Shown here: positions 1 through 6,579 of the stretch, piece after piece
How the letters are laid out: each line of letters starts with the position of its first letter
Position numbering within the stretch: the first letter of the stretch is position 1
Assembly (NCBI GenBank): GCA_947311815.1
Contig: CAMZMA010000064.1
Coordinates: forward strand, 1 to 18,039
Reading direction: 5' to 3'
Source: an uncultured Flavobacteriaceae bacterium
Lineage (GTDB): Bacteria > Bacteroidota > Bacteroidia > Flavobacteriales > Flavobacteriaceae
DNA: 18,039 bases
Position numbers and translations under genes: made by a program
The notes under the pieces: generated by a model
Database searches by the model: none
Told to the model about the DNA's origin: nothing
The model's input: the letters and a program-made list of their open reading frames with translations, nothing else

Positions 1-15
1 ACAGTTATTTGAAAA

Positions 16-40
16 TTATGGTTATTGATAGATAACATAA
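16..40. other. Small bulged inverted repeat, function unknown
   Basis: Positions 16-25 and 32-40 can pair over 9 bp around a 6-nt loop, with G20 bulged. All but one pair are A-T. No T-run follows, so it is not a convincing terminator. It may be chance in AT-rich DNA. Confidence 0.2.
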
Positions 41-90
41 AATTAAAAAAAAACAGAAAAAGCAAGGTGCCTATTTAAAAAAGCTCTTAG

Positions 91-123
91 AAACTCTATT
101 AAACATAACTTTTTAGAGTTTTT
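91..123 (+). terminator. Possible terminator of a gene left of the window
   Basis: AAACTCTA (91-98) is an exact inverted repeat of TAGAGTTT (114-121), around a 15-nt loop and followed by only a short T-run. The stem is weak and the loop long. It could end a + strand gene lying before position 1. The surrounding stretch 1-154 has no convincing coding frame. Confidence 0.3.
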
Positions 124-154
124 ATAAATTTAAATCGGACTACAATTTGTTTTT

Positions 155-278
155 AATCACAACTATCCGAAAGTTTCAATTTTAAATTTGCTTGAGAATC
201 CCGTATTTTTTGTTTGCAAACCAAAAATACGGGATTCTCAAGCTATTTTAAAATTGAAACTTTCGGATAGTTGTGATT
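155..278. repeat. 124-nt near-perfect palindrome, 62-bp arms
   Basis: The two halves (155-216 and 217-278) are reverse complements centred at 216.5, with only three mismatched pairs: 187/246, 189/244 and 211/222. The centre, gtttgcaaac (212-221), is itself an exact palindrome, so there is no unpaired spacer beyond the few bases a folded tip needs. The outer boundaries are aatcac (155-160) and gtgatt (273-278). I see no target-site duplication in the flanks and no coding content. It lies 19 nt before the TTG start of the next gene. It could be a MITE-like element, a very strong transcript hairpin or bidirectional terminator, or a cruciform-forming site. The sequence does not decide between these. 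Confidence 0.9.
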
Positions 279-297
279 TGCAATAAAAAAATAAAAT

Positions 298-2259
298 TTG
301 AAACTCTCTTATCAATTACCCAAACGATTTTCACTGCTAAAAAGTTTTAGTATTACCTACTTGCTTTTTGCTTTTTTGGTACGTTTTGTACTTTATGTAT
401 TGGCTTTTTCTTATGTCGATTTTTCTCTGCTAAATCTAGTAGAAACTTTTGTAATAGGGTTGTTTTTTGACCTAGGAAGTCTTTCTTATATTATCGCATT
501 GTACGCCTTGTATTTATTACTGATGCCTACAAAATTTCATGGAAGTAGATTCGATAAAATTTTGACCAAGTTTGCTTACGGATTTTTCTTGTTCTTTCTC
601 ACGTTTTCCTTTTTGGCAGAAATTCCGTTTTGGGATGAATACCAAAGGCGTTTTAATTTTATTGCCGTAGATTATTTATTATATACCTATGAAGTTATCG
701 AAAATATTCATCAGTCGTTTCCTTTACCATTGTTGATTGGTGTAATTGTCATCATTACATTTATAAGTATAAAAATTACGAAGAAAAAAGGAAAGTATTT
801 ACAAACTTTTAAAGCGAAAGATACTTTTGTTTCAAAGCTGATTCCTGCTATTTTTATCTTTTTAGTGCTAGCAGTTTTTCATTTTAAAATTAAAAATACC
901 CAAGCAGAAATATTTACTACAATTAGCGAAAACGAATTGGCAAAAAACGGAATTTATTCTTTTTTTGCGGCTTACCAAAGCAACGAATTGAATTACCATG
1001 ATTTTTACAGTAGCACAAACTCAACACAAGCCATAAAAACAATTAGAAATTTAGTAAAAGCTCCCAATGATAGCTTGTTAAATAATACGATTTATCGATT
1101 TGTAAAAAATGAAGGAATCGAACAAAAACCGAATGTTATTTTTATCGGTTTAGAAAGTGTAAGTGCTTCTTTTTTACAACGTTTTGGCAATGAAAAAAAG
1201 CTGTTGCCTGCTATTGATTCTTTGGCGAAAAAATCGATTTTATTTACCAATTTATATGCTACAGGTACAAGAACCATTAGAGGTTTAGAAGCCATTAGTT
1301 TGTCTGTGCCACCAACACCAGGGCGTAGTATTGTAAAGCGTCCAAACAATCAAAACTTATTTACTATTGGCAAAATTTTTGAACAAAAAGGCTATACTCG
1401 CACTTTTTTTTATGGAGGTGACGGACATTTTGATAACCTAACAAATTACTTTTCTTTTAATGGATTTGATATTGTTGATAGAAAAAAACCACATCGAATT
1501 GCAGAAAAAATCCCCACCAAAAGAACAAGAATTGAAGATGACGAAGTCACTTTTGAAAACGCTTGGGCAGTTTGTGATGCCGATTTGTACAACAAACTTT
1601 TAAAAACTGCTGATGAACAATTCAAAACAGGCGTTCCTTTCTTTAATTTTATCATGACCAGTTCTAACCATAAACCCTATACATATCCTGATGGAGTGAT
1701 TGATATCCCTTCTGGTACAAACCGAACAGGTGCATTAAAATATAGTAACAAAGCATTTGCCGATTTTTTTGCAAAAGCCAAAACCAAACCTTGGTTTGCA
1801 AATACTATTTTTGTTATTGTGTCAGATCATTGTGCGTATAGTGCGGGGAGAACAGAAATTAATGTAAAAAATCATCATATTCCTGCTTTTATTTTTAATG
1901 TAAAGGATGAAATGCCTGCCGAAATCAATAAATTATCATCGCAAATTGATGTTTTTCCGACACTTTTTGGGTATTTGAATTGGTCTTATAAGACAAATCT
2001 TTTTGGGAAAGACATCAACAAAATGCAACCAAAAGATGAGCGTGCTTTTATAGGAAACCATAGAAAAGTAGGGCTTTTAAAACCAACTAAATTATTGATT
2101 TTAGAAACTCAGAAAAAGCATCGGTATTATAAGTATGATGTTGTTAAAAACGAATTGACTGAAACAAAAACAGATGCTGTATTTTTAAAAGAAACCATTT
2201 CGTATTACCAAACGGCGTATGAATTGTTTAAAAATGGAGGATTGAAAGTTAAGGAATAA
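298..2259 (+). CDS. LtaS-type sulfatase-fold membrane transferase
   Basis: An inner-membrane enzyme of the alkaline phosphatase/sulfatase fold (lipoteichoic acid synthase/OpgB-like family). It should transfer phosphoglycerol or phosphoethanolamine to an envelope glycan or lipid; the true substrate in Bacteroidota is not known. About five hydrophobic segments occupy residues 17-39, 44-75, 93-112, 144-160 and 180-197, and a periplasmic catalytic domain fills residues 275-640. Metal and catalytic positions can be read by family analogy: E286 in FIGLES, T326 in TGTRTIRGLE, H458 in SNHKPY, and D510-H511 in VSDH. The length of 653 residues is normal. The start is TTG at 298. An in-frame TAA lies at 292-294 and the next ATG is at residue 76, after the first two membrane segments, so a start at or near 298 is needed. 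No promoter is visible apart from possible sites in the palindrome. Confidence 0.88.
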   Translation: MKLSYQLPKRFSLLKSFSITYLLFAFLVRFVLYVLAFSYVDFSLLNLVETFVIGLFFDLGSLSYIIALYALYLLLMPTKFHGSRFDKILTKFAYGFFLFFLTFSFLAEIPFWDEYQRRFNFIAVDYLLYTYEVIENIHQSFPLPLLIGVIVIITFISIKITKKKGKYLQTFKAKDTFVSKLIPAIFIFLVLAVFHFKIKNTQAEIFTTISENELAKNGIYSFFAAYQSNELNYHDFYSSTNSTQAIKTIRNLVKAPNDSLLNNTIYRFVKNEGIEQKPNVIFIGLESVSASFLQRFGNEKKLLPAIDSLAKKSILFTNLYATGTRTIRGLEAISLSVPPTPGRSIVKRPNNQNLFTIGKIFEQKGYTRTFFYGGDGHFDNLTNYFSFNGFDIVDRKKPHRIAEKIPTKRTRIEDDEVTFENAWAVCDADLYNKLLKTADEQFKTGVPFFNFIMTSSNHKPYTYPDGVIDIPSGTNRTGALKYSNKAFADFFAKAKTKPWFANTIFVIVSDHCAYSAGRTEINVKNHHIPAFIFNVKDEMPAEINKLSSQIDVFPTLFGYLNWSYKTNLFGKDINKMQPKDERAFIGNHRKVGLLKPTKLLILETQKKHRYYKYDVVKNELTETKTDAVFLKETISYYQTAYELFKNGGLKVKE

Positions 2260-2267
2260 TGAATGTT

Positions 2268-2906
2268 TTAAATCGCTAAAAATTCATAACCTTTTTTACT
2301 AAGTTCTGCTAAAACTTTCGGCAATGTAGCATATAGTTTTTTTGATGCTTTTACACTATCGTGAAACACAATAATACTTCCGTTTTGTGTGTTTTTTAAA
2401 ACATTTTCTGTGCATTTTTGATGATTTATTGTTGTGTCAAAATCGGCACTTAAAACATCCCACAATATAATTTTATAGCCTAATTTTTGCAATTCTTTTG
2501 CTTGTGCTGATTTTATTTTTCCGTAAGGAGGGCGGAATAGTTGTGAGTTATAAGTTGTGAGTTTGGAGTTAATAATTTTTGCTGTTTTTTGAATATTTTG
2601 GAGGTATATTTTTGTACTATTTTCCCACCCGTTTAGATGGTTGTGAGTATGATTACCAATTGTATGTCCTTCATCAATAATTTGTTTGAAAATATGCGGG
2701 TGATTTTCTATGTTTTTACCGATACAAAAAAAAGTAGCTTTGGCGTTGTGTTTTTTTAATTCTGAGAGTACAAATGGTGTAATTTTCGGCGTTGGACCAT
2801 CATCAAACGTAAGGTAGATTTGTTTTTTATTAGTAGTAAAACGCCACGTATAATTAGAGAAAAATCTCATAATGATACGTGGCGTTTTGGTAAAATATCG
2901 TTTCAT
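2268..2906 (-). CDS. Polysaccharide deacetylase, CE4/NodB family
   Basis: A metal-dependent deacetylase that removes N- or O-acetyl groups from polysaccharide, probably acting on peptidoglycan or another envelope glycan. The five NodB motifs appear in order: TFDDGP (D35, D36), HTHNH (metal ligands H86 and H90), RPPYG (125-129), LWDV (D150) and the terminal FHDS (H182). At 212 residues it is a minimal single-domain member. The N terminus is basic and aromatic rather than a clear signal peptide. It is probably co-transcribed behind the GT117 gene, 68 bp away. Its stop is 8 bp from the stop of the convergent LtaS-like gene. Residues 111-123 are encoded by a 14-bp-period repeat, listed separately. 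The product class is certain; the substrate is not. Confidence 0.9.
   Translation of the reverse strand: MKRYFTKTPRIIMRFFSNYTWRFTTNKKQIYLTFDDGPTPKITPFVLSELKKHNAKATFFCIGKNIENHPHIFKQIIDEGHTIGNHTHNHLNGWENSTKIYLQNIQKTAKIINSKLTTYNSQLFRPPYGKIKSAQAKELQKLGYKIILWDVLSADFDTTINHQKCTENVLKNTQNGSIIVFHDSVKASKKLYATLPKVLAELSKKGYEFLAI
2539..2566. repeat. 14-bp period repeat inside deacetylase gene
   Basis: Two 14-bp units, agttgtgagttata (2539-2552) and agttgtgagtttgg (2553-2566), share their first 11 bases. A degenerate third unit (agttaataa...) follows. Because 14 is not a multiple of three, the copies are read in different frames on the minus strand. They give the low-complexity peptide between KII and LFRPPYG. 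Confidence 0.65.
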
Positions 2907-2974
2907 ATGTTAAGACCTAAACGGGTTTTGTTTATCTGCCGTAGGAGGAAAAACCGAGACAAGTCTGAATGGTG

Positions 2975-5900
2975 TTAATCGATTCCTAAATCTTCTTCTT
3001 CATCAGGAATTAAATGACTAAATAATTTAACGGTGGTGATAAAACCATCTTGTAATTTGCTTAAATATTCTTTGTCGGTATCGCCATTTTCTATTTGTCC
3101 TAAAATAGTTCTGTACATGTATAAAGTGGTGTCAATATCATCAAAAACAATACGAGCATCACTCTCAGAAAATGTACTTAACCACGTTAATTTTTCTTGA
3201 AATAAACCAATCAGTGTTTCGGCAGTTTTTCTTGCTTTTTCTTGTTCTTTTAATGTGTAATACATTTCTGGATACCCCAAAGAAATACTGTAATGATCAA
3301 ACTCTTTTATCGGCATTTTATCGATAGATAAATCTAAAACTTCTACCGCTTTTAAAGTATCGCCTTCTTTTGCAAAAGCTTCCGATAAACGCATCATATT
3401 GTTTCGCATAGAAATCGAGCTTCTTTTAGTTTGTTCGTCTAAATATATTTTTCCGTCATTAATGTTTCTCCAATCCCATTTTTTAATGTTATTGTACATT
3501 TTTTCTGGGTCTATTCGTCCCATATCAAACATCGTTTTATTGTCTATTGATGTTTTTATTGGTACTAATTTGTATGACATTCCGTCTAGCTGCAAATACT
3601 CTTTTAACCAGATGTATTCGGCATCATCATTAGAGCCTCCTGTAAAATAAATAGGTCGCTTCCAATCATTATTGGCTAAAATATCTAGCATCAAAATTTG
3701 ATTTTTAGTTATAATTCTATCAGAAATTTTAAAATCGATATACGCTACAATTTTATCAGCATCTTTTTGCGCAACGATACCGTATTTTAATACGTTTTCT
3801 TTGTTTACAGGAATACGAATTCGGTTGGTTGGGTAAATTTTTTCTTTCGCAGTTTCGGTTTCAACATAGGTAATTTCGTTATTGCTAGCAATCCATTTCA
3901 TTAAATATTGAATAGAAATAACACTGTCTTTAAATTGTTCTATCGGATAATGATACGCAACATCTAAAGTACCATATTGATATTGATGGTGCTTTAATTG
4001 AGACGGAATAGGAGCTGCATCATACGATTTCTTTTTCATTTGATCGATGTACCAATCGGTTGCGAAAAGGCTTGTGTTTACTAGTTTTACATCGGTTCTT
4101 ACGCCTTCTACTTCTTGCAAATACCAAAGCGGAAAAGTATCATTATCTCCAATGGTAAACATAATTGCATTCGGGTCGCAAGACTCTAAATACGCCTGAG
4201 CATTTAAACGAGTTGTGTATCGGTTAGATCTATCATGGTCGTCCCAATTTTCTGTTGCCATTAAAGTAGGTACTGCTACTAATGAAATGATGGTAACTAC
4301 TAAAGCCACGGTTTTTTTGTTGGCAAATTGTTTTAAATTTTCATAAAGTGCTAACACACCAAAACCGATCCAAACAGCAAAAATATAAAACGATCCTACA
4401 ATGGCGTAATCTCTTTCTCTGGGTTCAAATGGCTTCGGATTGGTGTAAAAGATAATCGCAAATCCTGTGAATACAAAAAACAAGAAAATGGTAAAGAAAT
4501 TCTGTTTGTCCCATTTTATTTGAAAAAACAAACCGATAAGTCCTAAAATAAGCGGAAAAAAGTAGTATTTGTTTCTTCCTTTATTTTCTTTTACATCAGA
4601 GGGTAGGTTTTTTTGTGATCCTAAACGAGCTTCGTCAATAAAGTTGATGCCACTTAACCAATTTCCGTTATAAATATCTAATCTTCCTTGAACATCGTTT
4701 TGTCTTCCAACAAAATTCCACATAAAATAACGCCCGTACATATAGCCAAATTGGTAGCTTAACATAAATTTTAAGTTCTCGCCAAAAGTAGGTCTTCTTG
4801 TGCTTTTTGCAGGAATACCTGCAATTTGTTTGTACATTTTTTCGGCAGCAGGATTTACCATTCTTGGTATAAAACCTTTGTGTTTGCTAGACCAATTTGG
4901 TAACACGCCTTTGTAATTGTTTACAATTTCGTATTTGCCATTTCTTTTTTCATATTTCGGTTTATCATCTTTATAAGGGGTGTTTTTGTCTTGTTCTTGT
5001 TTAAAAGTGTACGAGTAGTATTTGTCGTAAAAAACATTGGCATCGCCATATTGTTCTCTGTCGTAATAGGCTAATAATTCTCTGGCACTTGATGGGTCAT
5101 TTTCATTAATCGTCGTATTTGCATTGGCGCGTATTGGTAACATCATCCAAGAAGAAAAACCAATCATAATAAATAGTACCGAAAGCACTAAAGTATTTGC
5201 TGTAATTTGTCCTTTTTTACGGGTGTAATTTAATCCGAAGTAAAATAAAACGATTAAAAGAATACCTGCAATAATACTTCCAGAATTGTACGGTAAACCG
5301 ATAGAATTGATAAAAAATAACTCTGATGCACTAAAGAATTTTAAAGTAAAAGGGAATAAAAATTTAAACACAAAAGCCAACACTAAAACAGCAATAAAAG
5401 TAGCAACCGCAGTGGTTTTTAGGTTGATGTCTTTGTAGGTTTTAAAGAAATATAAGAGTACTATGGATGGAATTACAAGCAGCGATAAAATATGAACGCC
5501 AAAAGATAACCCAACCACAAAACTGATAATTACCAACCATTTATTTCCTCTTGGTGTGTGTATTTCACTTTCCCATTTAAGACCTAGCCAAAATAAAATT
5601 GCCATTAAAAATGATGACATGGCATACACCTCGCCTTCAACGGCACTGAACCAAAAACTATCAGAAAACGTGTACGCTAATGCGCCAACAAAACCGCTTC
5701 CTAAAATAGCGATTGAGGTTCCTTCGGTTATTTCTCCAGCTTTTTCAGCTAATTTTTTACCCAAATTGGTAATCGTCCAAAATAAAAATAAAATGGTAAA
5801 TGCACTTGCTAAACCCGACATGAAGTTCACCATTTTAGCTATTTGTGAAGCCTCTGAAGTAAACATGGCAAAAAATGCTCCTAACATTTGAAAGAGTGGG

Positions 5901-6067
5901 GCTCCTGGAGGATGACCAACTTCTAGTTTTACAGATGTTGATATATATTCTCCACAATCCCAATAACTTACAGTAGGTTCTAAAGTTAGTGTGTAAGTGA
6001 TTAAAGCGATAACAAAGGCAGACCATCCTAAGATGATATTCCATTTTTTATAGTTTTCAGTATTCAT
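2975..6067 (-). CDS. DUF2723 / GT117 family membrane glycosyltransferase
   Basis: A 1030-residue integral membrane protein of the DUF2723 family, classed in CAZy as GT117 (GT-C-like, related to protein O-mannosyltransferases). The donor and acceptor are not known from the sequence. The first loop carries the acidic motif SYWDCGEY (D37, E40), followed by GHPPGAPL (51-58), as expected for a GT-C active site. Many hydrophobic helices lie between 11 and 310, then a soluble segment at about 320-500. More helices lie at about 505-600, with the family motif FEPRERDYAI between them. A C-terminal periplasmic domain contains GDNDTFPLWY and EGVRTDVKLVN, and helical repeats resembling TPRs after about residue 880. 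The length is normal. A TATTTTTG (-7-like) sequence lies on the minus strand at 6177-6170, but no paired -33 is seen. The deacetylase follows in the same direction. Confidence 0.87.
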   Translation of the reverse strand: MNTENYKKWNIILGWSAFVIALITYTLTLEPTVSYWDCGEYISTSVKLEVGHPPGAPLFQMLGAFFAMFTSEASQIAKMVNFMSGLASAFTILFLFWTITNLGKKLAEKAGEITEGTSIAILGSGFVGALAYTFSDSFWFSAVEGEVYAMSSFLMAILFWLGLKWESEIHTPRGNKWLVIISFVVGLSFGVHILSLLVIPSIVLLYFFKTYKDINLKTTAVATFIAVLVLAFVFKFLFPFTLKFFSASELFFINSIGLPYNSGSIIAGILLIVLFYFGLNYTRKKGQITANTLVLSVLFIMIGFSSWMMLPIRANANTTINENDPSSARELLAYYDREQYGDANVFYDKYYSYTFKQEQDKNTPYKDDKPKYEKRNGKYEIVNNYKGVLPNWSSKHKGFIPRMVNPAAEKMYKQIAGIPAKSTRRPTFGENLKFMLSYQFGYMYGRYFMWNFVGRQNDVQGRLDIYNGNWLSGINFIDEARLGSQKNLPSDVKENKGRNKYYFFPLILGLIGLFFQIKWDKQNFFTIFLFFVFTGFAIIFYTNPKPFEPRERDYAIVGSFYIFAVWIGFGVLALYENLKQFANKKTVALVVTIISLVAVPTLMATENWDDHDRSNRYTTRLNAQAYLESCDPNAIMFTIGDNDTFPLWYLQEVEGVRTDVKLVNTSLFATDWYIDQMKKKSYDAAPIPSQLKHHQYQYGTLDVAYHYPIEQFKDSVISIQYLMKWIASNNEITYVETETAKEKIYPTNRIRIPVNKENVLKYGIVAQKDADKIVAYIDFKISDRIITKNQILMLDILANNDWKRPIYFTGGSNDDAEYIWLKEYLQLDGMSYKLVPIKTSIDNKTMFDMGRIDPEKMYNNIKKWDWRNINDGKIYLDEQTKRSSISMRNNMMRLSEAFAKEGDTLKAVEVLDLSIDKMPIKEFDHYSISLGYPEMYYTLKEQEKARKTAETLIGLFQEKLTWLSTFSESDARIVFDDIDTTLYMYRTILGQIENGDTDKEYLSKLQDGFITTVKLFSHLIPDEEEDLGID

Positions 6068-6188
6068 AAAGTTGATTAAATCTGTGGGCGAATTTACTAA
6101 TTTATCCTATAAAAAAACGGATAAGATTTGTTTTAAGGGTGTAAACGCATCATAAATGTTTGTTAAAAACAAAAATAACACAAAAATG

Positions 6189-6219
6189 TTTGCGGAATAA
6201 AAAGTTTATTTTAAATTTG
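6189..6219 (+). promoter_or_regulatory. Bacteroidota-type promoter for tRNA-Gln
   Basis: TTTG (6189-6192) and TAAATTTG (6212-6219) are separated by 19 bp. This exactly matches the TTTG-N19/20-TAnnTTTG pattern of the primary sigma factor in this phylum. Transcription would start around 6225, just before the tRNA. Confidence 0.75.
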
Positions 6220-6236
6220 CACCCGCAATTAAGCAT

Positions 6237-6308
6237 TGGCCTATGGTGTAATTGGTAACACACCGGTTTTTGGTACCGACATTCAAGGTTCGAGTCCTTG
6301 TAGGCCAA
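6237..6308 (+). tRNA. tRNA-Gln (anticodon TTG)
   Basis: A full cloverleaf can be drawn. The acceptor TGGCCTA (6237-6243) pairs with TAGGCCA (6301-6307), with discriminator A6308. The D stem is GTGT/ACAC. The anticodon loop TTTTGGT contains TTG, which reads CAA. The T arm is CAAGG-TTCGAGT-CCTTG. CCA is not encoded (next bases caa), so the tail is added after transcription. One oddity: the outermost anticodon-stem pair is C27-A43, leaving four good pairs. The tRNA 3' end, from GAGTC onwards, is repeated 103 bp downstream. Confidence 0.95.
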
Positions 6309-6314
6309 CAAAAA

Positions 6315-6346
6315 ACTCAATCTATTCTTTTAGGTTGGGTTTTTTT
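6315..6346 (+). terminator. Rho-independent terminator of tRNA-Gln
   Basis: A 10-bp stem, actcaatcta (6315-6324) with taggttgggt (6331-6340), includes G-T wobbles. It encloses a 6-nt loop and is followed by a run of Ts to 6346. Confidence 0.85.
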
Positions 6347-6376
6347 ATTGAAAAATAAATAGGACGAGAAGTTTAT

Positions 6377-6395
6377 CCTGAGCGGAGTCGAAGGG
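6377..6395. repeat. Interspersed-repeat element, copy 1
   Basis: cctgagcggagtcgaaggg resembles a short intergenic sequence that, from memory, recurs in many Flavobacteriaceae genomes. Only two copies are visible in this window, both within the 103-bp tandem units. Confidence 0.5.
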
Positions 6396-6411
6396 AGTCC
6401 TTGTAGGCCAA
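6395..6411 (+). pseudogene. Detached tRNA-Gln 3' fragment
   Basis: gagtccttgtaggccaa is identical to 6292-6308 of the intact tRNA. It lacks the other three arms and cannot make a tRNA. It is explained by the tandem duplication rather than by an independent tRNA remnant. Confidence 0.75.
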
Positions 6412-6417
6412 CAAAAA

Positions 6418-6448
6418 ACTCAACCTATTCTTTTAGGTTGGGTTTTTT
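6418..6448 (+). terminator. Duplicated terminator (second copy)
   Basis: actcaaccta (6418-6427) pairs with taggttgggt (6434-6443) and is followed by Ts to 6448. One wobble pair of copy 1 is a C-G pair here, so the hairpin is slightly stronger. Confidence 0.8.
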
Positions 6449-6479
6449 ATTGAAAAATAAATTAGGGCGAGAAGTTTAC

Positions 6480-6498
6480 CCTGAGCGGAGTCGAAGGG
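6480..6498. repeat. Interspersed-repeat element, copy 2
   Basis: The same 19-base cctgagcggagtcgaaggg as at 6377-6395. Here an extra upstream C lets CCCT pair with AGGG as a short outer stem. Confidence 0.5.
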
Positions 6499-6552
6499 AG
6501 TCTTTTTTCTTGCGTTTAATAGTGAAACGGTCTTATGTCTTTTAGGTGGGGA

Positions 6553-6579
6553 TACTTTTAAAATTAAATTTTAAAAGTA
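6553..6579. repeat. AT-only palindrome over the usp stop codon
   Basis: The sequence is an exact inverted repeat with 13-bp arms around A6566. It spans the last codons, the stop (6564-6566) and the first untranslated bases of the minus-strand stress gene. In RNA it could form a weak hairpin. There is no U-run after it, so terminator function is doubtful. Confidence 0.55.

Larger units (their letters stand above)
6292..6497. repeat. Tandem duplication, 2 x 103 bp, of tRNA tail and terminator
   Basis: Unit 1 (6292-6394) and unit 2 (6395-6497) both start with gagtccttgtaggcca. They continue through the terminator and end in cctgagcggagtcgaagg. A third gagtc (6498-6502) follows, after which similarity stops. 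The differences I can count are about five: T to C at 6321/6424, one T fewer in the run, one extra T plus a base change near 6462-6466, and T to C at 6376/6479. Unit 1 contains the genuine tRNA 3' end. Unit 2 contains a detached 17-nt copy of it. Confidence 0.92.

Noticed and set aside
5556..5891. 111-codon frame on the + strand over the GT117 gene
   Set aside because: It lies wholly inside the N-terminal membrane region of a recognised minus-strand gene. It shows no recognisable motif and is explained as a shadow.
6170..6177. TATTTTTG on the minus strand as a promoter for the GT117 gene
   Set aside because: It matches the -7 pattern, but there is no -33 at the right spacing and it overlaps the region of the tRNA promoter. 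It is not strong enough to list as a feature.
6292..6411. Possible att sites of an integrative element at the tRNA 3' end
   Set aside because: The similarity covers the whole 103-bp unit rather than only the tRNA end, and no integrase or cargo gene is present. Tandem duplication is the simpler reading.
6292..6502. Possible start of a CRISPR-like or larger tandem array
   Set aside because: There are only two units, with no distinct spacers, and similarity stops right after the third gagtc.
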